DNA of 64,000 nt from Isoetes taiwanensis. Its lineage: Eukaryota > Streptophyta > Lycopodiopsida > Isoetales > Isoetaceae. The notes beneath the pieces are model-generated. The model saw nothing but the letters and a program-made list of their open reading frames with translations. It had not been told where the DNA came from and made no database searches. Shown one piece after another: positions 58,649-64,000 of this stretch. Position 1 is the stretch's first letter; each line of letters opens with the position of its first letter. Made by a program: the position numbers and the translations under genes. The stretch is from contig JAJEKV010000070.1 in assembly GCA_021234155.1 (NCBI GenBank), forward strand, positions 5,236,754 to 5,300,753, read 5' to 3'.

Positions 58649-61196
58649 TTACCATCCCTTTCCAATCAGCCACAGCCAATCAAGAGTAACTCCAGCAAAT
58701 ATCCCTCCCAAAAGAAAGAACACCAATATATTCCCCAAAGCGTTTTGCTCAGGGCCCTGAAATATTTCGAAGACATGTTAGATTACAAATTGCACTCAAA
58801 TATACTGAATTCAAAATTATACCTTGTAGCCATTTGGAGCGTCCATAAGAACACATACAGTTAGATAGCCGTTAGAAATACCAAGAAGTATACAAAGTAG
58901 CAACATCCATCCTTGATCTCCATAGTTAGCTGTGAAGTAGAAAGCTGGTATGAAGGCATATCTGGCAAGACAAGCTGCTAATAATCCTGGTCTGTACTCT
59001 AATTTGAGAAGGCTAATAAGTGGAATGTAGCGTCCAATAAGGTCACCACCGTTATACAATGCAATAAGCACTACCACATACCTAAACCAAAAACATACAA
59101 GAGATTATCATAGCGCATCAAAAGTTAAGCATTAAATACTAGTAGTCTATTCTGAATTCAAATGCAAGGAATCAAATAGAATATTAAATTATTACCATGA
59201 CCCTAATCCATGGTTGCCAGTATCCTCCGCCAAGAACCCAGGGAAAATCGATAATGTTAATACATATATGGAGAAAAGATCAAAGACATAATCTAAATTT
59301 TGAGAAAGGAGTTGAAGATTGGTTAGACGAGTCGGGGGCTTCTCATTCTCTGGGTCCTTCACAGAATATACAAAATGAAAGTTAATATGCAAGGCATGAG
59401 TTAGCAAAGCAATAACAAGTTGCTTACTAGCCCAGTTTGTGGCAATGTAATGCCAGCAGCAGCGAGATCTGCGTTAACAGTTTTGGCACCTTCCAAGGCA
59501 GCATGCTTTCGGTAGTGTTTAACAGTTTCAAGACGAGGGAAGATGAATGCATACAGCATTAGACATAGGAGCTCAAAGCCAGCCGAGATGAAGAAGAATG
59601 TAACTGCAAAAAGAAAACAAAACTTCGACTTATTTTACTTTCCTGTATGGCTAAATGAATTCCAGAACGAGAGCCAAAAGTTTGACCTAATTCTTTTCCC
59701 TATATCATGAATTCAAGACTGCTGCAAATTAAAGGATGCTTACGTGCTCCTTTGCGCAGCCCAGTTCTTGTATCTGGAAATGCTGCTTTTGTTGCCAATC
59801 TTAGACACGAAGTGGCCGCTCCACAAGCAGCTAAACCTCCGGAAAAGGACTAAGGAAAAGGAATTCCTTCAAATCAAAAAACAAACAAAAGAGTTCATTT
59901 ATATATAAAATTCTCGATAAAGATTATTGTACCTGGACGAATTCAGGTGTCATATAAGATAAGTCGCCTACTAATCCCCCCTGTACAAACGCATCTGCAA
60001 GCCCAAATGCAGCACTCAAAACGCAGAGGCCTATATAGGGCCCAATTCCGCCATGGCCTTGAGTGGCAAGGTCCAGCTGCATGTTTAATTTTATCCCTAA
60101 TTAATCAACACTATAACATCTTTTTCTCATTTTAAAATGGAATCTTACCACCGGAACCAACAATGCACTGAGAAAGAAGATTGAATACCCCGACAAAATC
60201 CTTAACCGAGTGTTTACACTGGCTTCATAATAGGTCAGCAATCCCGTTGTGATGAATGCAAATGGTTGATATACCAACGTAAGAACTCTCGACGGATGAT
60301 AACGCTACATGAAAGAAATTCTTTGTTGGTTAGATCTTTTTTTTTAAACATATGAACACGGATTGCAGAGAGCATACAATTCACATATTAAAACAGAGGA
60401 TCTGTAAAGAGAAAATCTATTCACATATGGTACGCATGCTCAGACATGAATTCGTTTAGAAAGGGGATAAAAAATGATCTCAAGCTCCATTTTATCTGAA
60501 AATGGAAGAATTTTAGATATTTGCCAAGAAATTTTAAGCTCTTGTGGTCCCTGTTGTCTTCTTTAAGATTCTAAGTGCGACAGGTCATCACTAAAGAAGT
60601 CGCATTTGCTGAGAGCCATTCTTTATGAGTCAAAATAAACGTGGCCAGAGCTTCAAAGAAGTCTTATTTAATATATGAGCCATTCGTTATGAGTCAAAAA
60701 AGTGCATATGCACTCATAATTATCCACCATAGCTGGCAATTTCAGAGCTTGGGATTTTGTTACTTTTATATGCATCTTGTCTCGCATTGAGCTTACATTT
60801 GCTTCATAATTCTATGAAACAGGCTGCCGAACCTTGCCTATGCAATATGCTAAAATTTGACACAAATTTTTACAATGCTGGACCCTGTCGATGTAAAGAA
60901 AGAACTGTGCAGATGAAGAATCCAAAAAAGTGCATACCGGAAACACTTGGACGTAATAATCCTCCACAGTTAGCATGCTGTTCCAAGTGACCAGAGAGCC
61001 GAGTCCTAGCAGCCAGCATACGAAATACGCCAAATATTTGTCCTGCCATTCACAAAATTGGACGCATCAATCGGAATGCGAATCCACCATAAAATCTAGT
61101 AGCAAAAACAGACGATTATGCAGTAGATGATGAAGAATTTTGGAGAAACAAATGGATTACCTTAGATTGGGGAGGCAAAGGGGCGGCGTCTGTCAT
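58649..61196 (-). CDS. Equilibrative nucleoside transporter, nine exons, intact
   Basis: Exons: 61161-61196, 60938-61042, 60149-60304, 59933-60076, 59744-59849, 59428-59603, 59196-59356, 58823-59081 and 58649-58756. All introns are GT-AG and 66-633 bp, and phases join to one frame of 416 residues plus TAA, close to plant ENT3-type proteins. The protein starts MTDAAPLPPQSK and has the first membrane helix WLLGLGSLVTWNSML, the conserved HPSRVLTLVYQPFA, the GGLVGDLSYMTPEFVQSF signature, PRLETVKHYRK in the central loop, NGGDLIGRYIPL and the ending GPEQNALGNILVFFLLGGIF plus WLWLIGKGW. ENTs carry nucleosides across the plasma membrane or tonoplast, in plants often with protons. Helitron termini lie on both sides. 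Its regulation is not visible. Confidence 0.95.
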
Positions 61197-61492
61197 GGCT
61201 GCCGGACTTCCCCTGTCCGGCCACAAAAGGTTCGGCTTAAAATTTATGTTTCACCTTTTTCCAAACATTGCAAAAGTCCTTTCCAGTCCACACTTCCCAG
61301 CGTGAAGTAACTTCTGAGTAAAATAATACTCCCAACTTAATTGCGTCAAACACGTATATCCTTTTCACTTCTAAATTAAGATATATATATAAAAGGTTAA
61401 ATGTCGTTTTCGGACAACATTCTTGTGTGAAGCTTCTACACTCCAAATCAATTGGTCAAACATGTGCGTCCACTAAAATAGTAAGAATAGAA

Positions 61493-64000
61493 TCTTATAT
61501 TATAATGTTATTGTGTAAGTGTTGGACCCAGCCCTAATTTGGACGATCCAGATTTGATCAAGCCAATGGAGGAGATGATGCCACGTCATATCCTTAAAAA
61601 TAACTTGGGTTTTTTTTTGGCTAGGGTTAGCGAGGGCGGCCATCGCACCTTCGAGGTCTCTACCATTATTTGATCCTCATTCCGGCGAGCAGCTTGGGGC
61701 AAAACGAAGATGTATTATAGGGGTTCCAAGCATGAGCTCGAAGTTCGTGGCTATGGCCACCATCGAAAAAGATGGTCAGCCAAGAATGTACGATATTTAT
61801 TTTGAGGTTGATGTTGCGAAATTAGTAGACCGTAAGAAGCCCGAAGCCCAGATCGTTGCGGCCCTCCCCTCTTTCAAGATCCTTCCGCCATATGTAATAG
61901 CAGAGTTGGTTAAGCTTTTGTTTCCAATCCGGACAGCTAGGGTGTGGCTATATCTTGAGTTCAAACTCGGAACATGGTTCAAAGTCTTGAAGAACAGCTT
62001 ATAGATTTTGACGGCATAATGTGCAAATTTACATCTATTTTCCTTTCAAGCCGCCTTCACCGGATCAAAAGCCGCTCGAGTAGAGCATAATGTCTCAAAA
62101 AGCTGGCGTGGTACACCTTTTCTTTTTGGTTCCAGAGCATGCTACAAATAAGTATTCTTCTCCCTTGATCAATGTTACACAATAAGTATGCTTCCATGAT
62201 CCGCCTGATATCGCGCAAGAACTTATGTGGGTCCAACTCGCTAGATGGTCGTCCGGCAAACCGTAGAACCTAGCTTCATTTTTGTTAGGCATCTTTTCTC
62301 GAACTTCTATTTACGAGGTAATGATACTTCTTCTCATGTTTGCACACCTCTTCCTTTTGAAACAGAGCCTCGAGCCTCTCCACATTGCTCCCGAAGAGAA
62401 ACATTTAAAAAATGTTTTTAATTATAAGCTTTTCCCTTTTGCAACAATTTTTTTCTAAATGTTGCATCTTTTTATGCCATTATCATCTTTTGTGTATGAG
62501 TTGGTCCATTCATAGCTTTGGTAGTCATACTTGCTTAGCTTAGGTATGCCCTACGTTGTGAGTGACTGAGTTTTATGTCTTTTGGTTTTAGAATCAACAA
62601 TATGAATAGAAAGACCTGTTTTTGTCTCGGAAGCTTCCTCGCTCGCCGACATCATGTTGTATCTTGGAATGCGATTGACCTTCACCTTACATGGTAAGTT
62701 GATCCATGTATATGTATATGTTATGAAAGTACCATAATGCTTGGAGCCATTAGTCTTAAGTTTGTAAGTTGATATGTTTCTCAAATACGAGGCTGGATGA
62801 TTGCCAAGTACAGCTTTCAAATCAGGCCTTTGCACGATGTGCCATCATGGAACAAGATGATTGTTTGCGATGTGCACAAATAACCGGTTTATGAAGCTAT
62901 TGCGTGCCATTATATTATAGCCTTATTCTTTGCAAAGAAAAGCTTTCTTTCAAGGTATGCTCGATCCCCCATTTACACATTCCTCTATCAAATAGCTATT
63001 AGCGAGGCAATGCCACAATGACAATTCTTTTGCATTTTCTACATCCAAGCAAGATAATTTTAAACATGGCTCCACAATAATTTATCTTGGCGAGCTATGC
63101 CTTTGTATCTCATATGTGTGCAAGTTAGTAGGTTCTGTTAACTGCACAAGAACCATTTCTAGAATGTTCTATTTTCTTTCTACATTGTTTTGCGGTGGTG
63201 TAGGAACTTTAAAATGCACCAAGTGATCCCCGTGAAACTGGTTATTTAAAGAAGTCGCCAACTAAACATAATACAATGGGAAACTATTTTCTTCTATAAA
63301 ACACCACAGCCAGTGGCCAAGCTTTTGAAGAACAAAGGCAAAATGTATGCAAAGAATAGTATAGCAACAATAGTGGCAACAATTGTACTTTGTTGTGCGG
63401 ATGTCAAATTATGCGCTTGAGTTGCCACTATATGCTTGAGTTGCTACTATATGCAAGAAGAAATAGCCACAGATTTGAAGATACCGAAGAGCATAAATCA
63501 GATAGTCAATTTTCTTTTAATAAATTCGGGTTTCACATCCATGACCTTGGGCATTTCACAACCGACTATATTGAATAAGAAAAACTTAGAAAGTGCAAAT
63601 AGAATTTGACTTGAAGTTCAATTTGAAAAAAGAAACTATTGAGTCGCAAATTATTAAGTATACAGATACAAATTTGATAGGACATGGTCTCGCATATAAA
63701 CCTTTGTATATGCAATTTACGCTGATTATTGAAGATTTCCTTTATGCATCATGGTCCCGGAGGAGCTCTCATGAAAATTCAAACTTCGAGAACAAGAAAC
63801 ATCATTTTTCCAATGCACCCCATTCTGTTGTAGCCTTATTCTTTTGCAAGGAAGGCTAAAACTCCATTCTTCTTTTCTTCTATCATGTGCAATCTAAGAA
63901 GGCAAAGTAGTTTTGATGACAGGATAAACATTAGCAAGGGAATGTTTTCACATCATGCTCGCCATTGGTTTGCAAATATATATTTCAAAAGATTCTGTTG
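61493..64000 (+). mobile_element. Helitron 5' end, body runs off the window
   Basis: TCTTATATTATAATGTTATT follows an A at 61492 and matches the 5' ends at 11004 and 26837. Similarity to the latter continues into the body (GTTG-A-CCAGCCCTA). No hairpin-CTRRT end was seen before 64000, so the length is unknown. Just inside, a 90-codon open frame (61732-62004; MSSKFVAMATIEKDGQPRMY onwards) has natural composition but no known domain. A minus-strand open stretch at 62551-62835 (VNRIPRYNMMSASEEASETK) is also unrecognised. The rest is AT-rich without genes. Confidence 0.75.

Overview
This is nuclear DNA of a land plant. Recognisable host sequences are plant ones: a complete equilibrative nucleoside transporter gene with nine short GT-AG exons, and fragments of an auxin response factor (ARF), a TMEM14/FAX membrane protein, a UDP-rhamnose synthase and an ALA-type phospholipid flippase. 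Low gene density, heavy nesting of transposons and many small tandem duplications fit a large genome. A fern or other non-seed plant is my inference; the sequence does not prove it.

Layout. 0.6-5.2 kb: an element with degenerate long inverted repeats that carry arrays of a 14-bp palindrome spaced 41-42 bp apart, then a 211-aa transposon-like ORF. 6.87-14.25 kb: a CACTA-like element (TSD TAT) holding a LINE tail (7.2-8.1 kb) and a Helitron (11.0-14.07 kb). The Helitron carries joined fragments of an ARF gene and a TMEM14/FAX gene. 15.7-20.1 kb: a cluster of IRG-like (immunity-related GTPase) genes, two intact and divergent with a broken third between them. Paralogous empty sites define two MITEs here. 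20-34 kb: mostly gene-poor, with hairpins, tandem duplications, doubled Helitron 5' ends near 26.8 kb, an unrecognised exon cluster at 28.2-29.8 kb and a second CACTA-like end at 33.1 kb. 34.5-38 kb: a Helitron 3' end, a tandem duplication with an expanded GTT tract, and a broken L1-like LINE. 38-50 kb: exon-like fragments, including a rhamnose synthase exon (46.9 kb) and at least five flippase exons (47.8-49.2 kb). 51.3-55.8 kb: C-terminal Helitron helicase, a GC-rich non-LTR retrotransposon inserted after it, and a Helitron 3' terminus. 56.5-57.6 kb: LINE remnant hit by a Mutator-like MITE with a perfect 9-bp TSD. 58.65-61.20 kb: the intact nucleoside transporter gene, with a Helitron 3' end 115 bp beyond its stop and a Helitron 5' end about 300 bp upstream of its start.

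Only three protein-coding host genes look whole: the two IRG-like GTPases and the transporter. The main theme is rolling-circle transposons that carry host exons with their introns. The strongest candidates for something new are the helically phased palindrome arrays, the ARF-FAX chimera inside a Helitron, and the plant IRG-like cluster.
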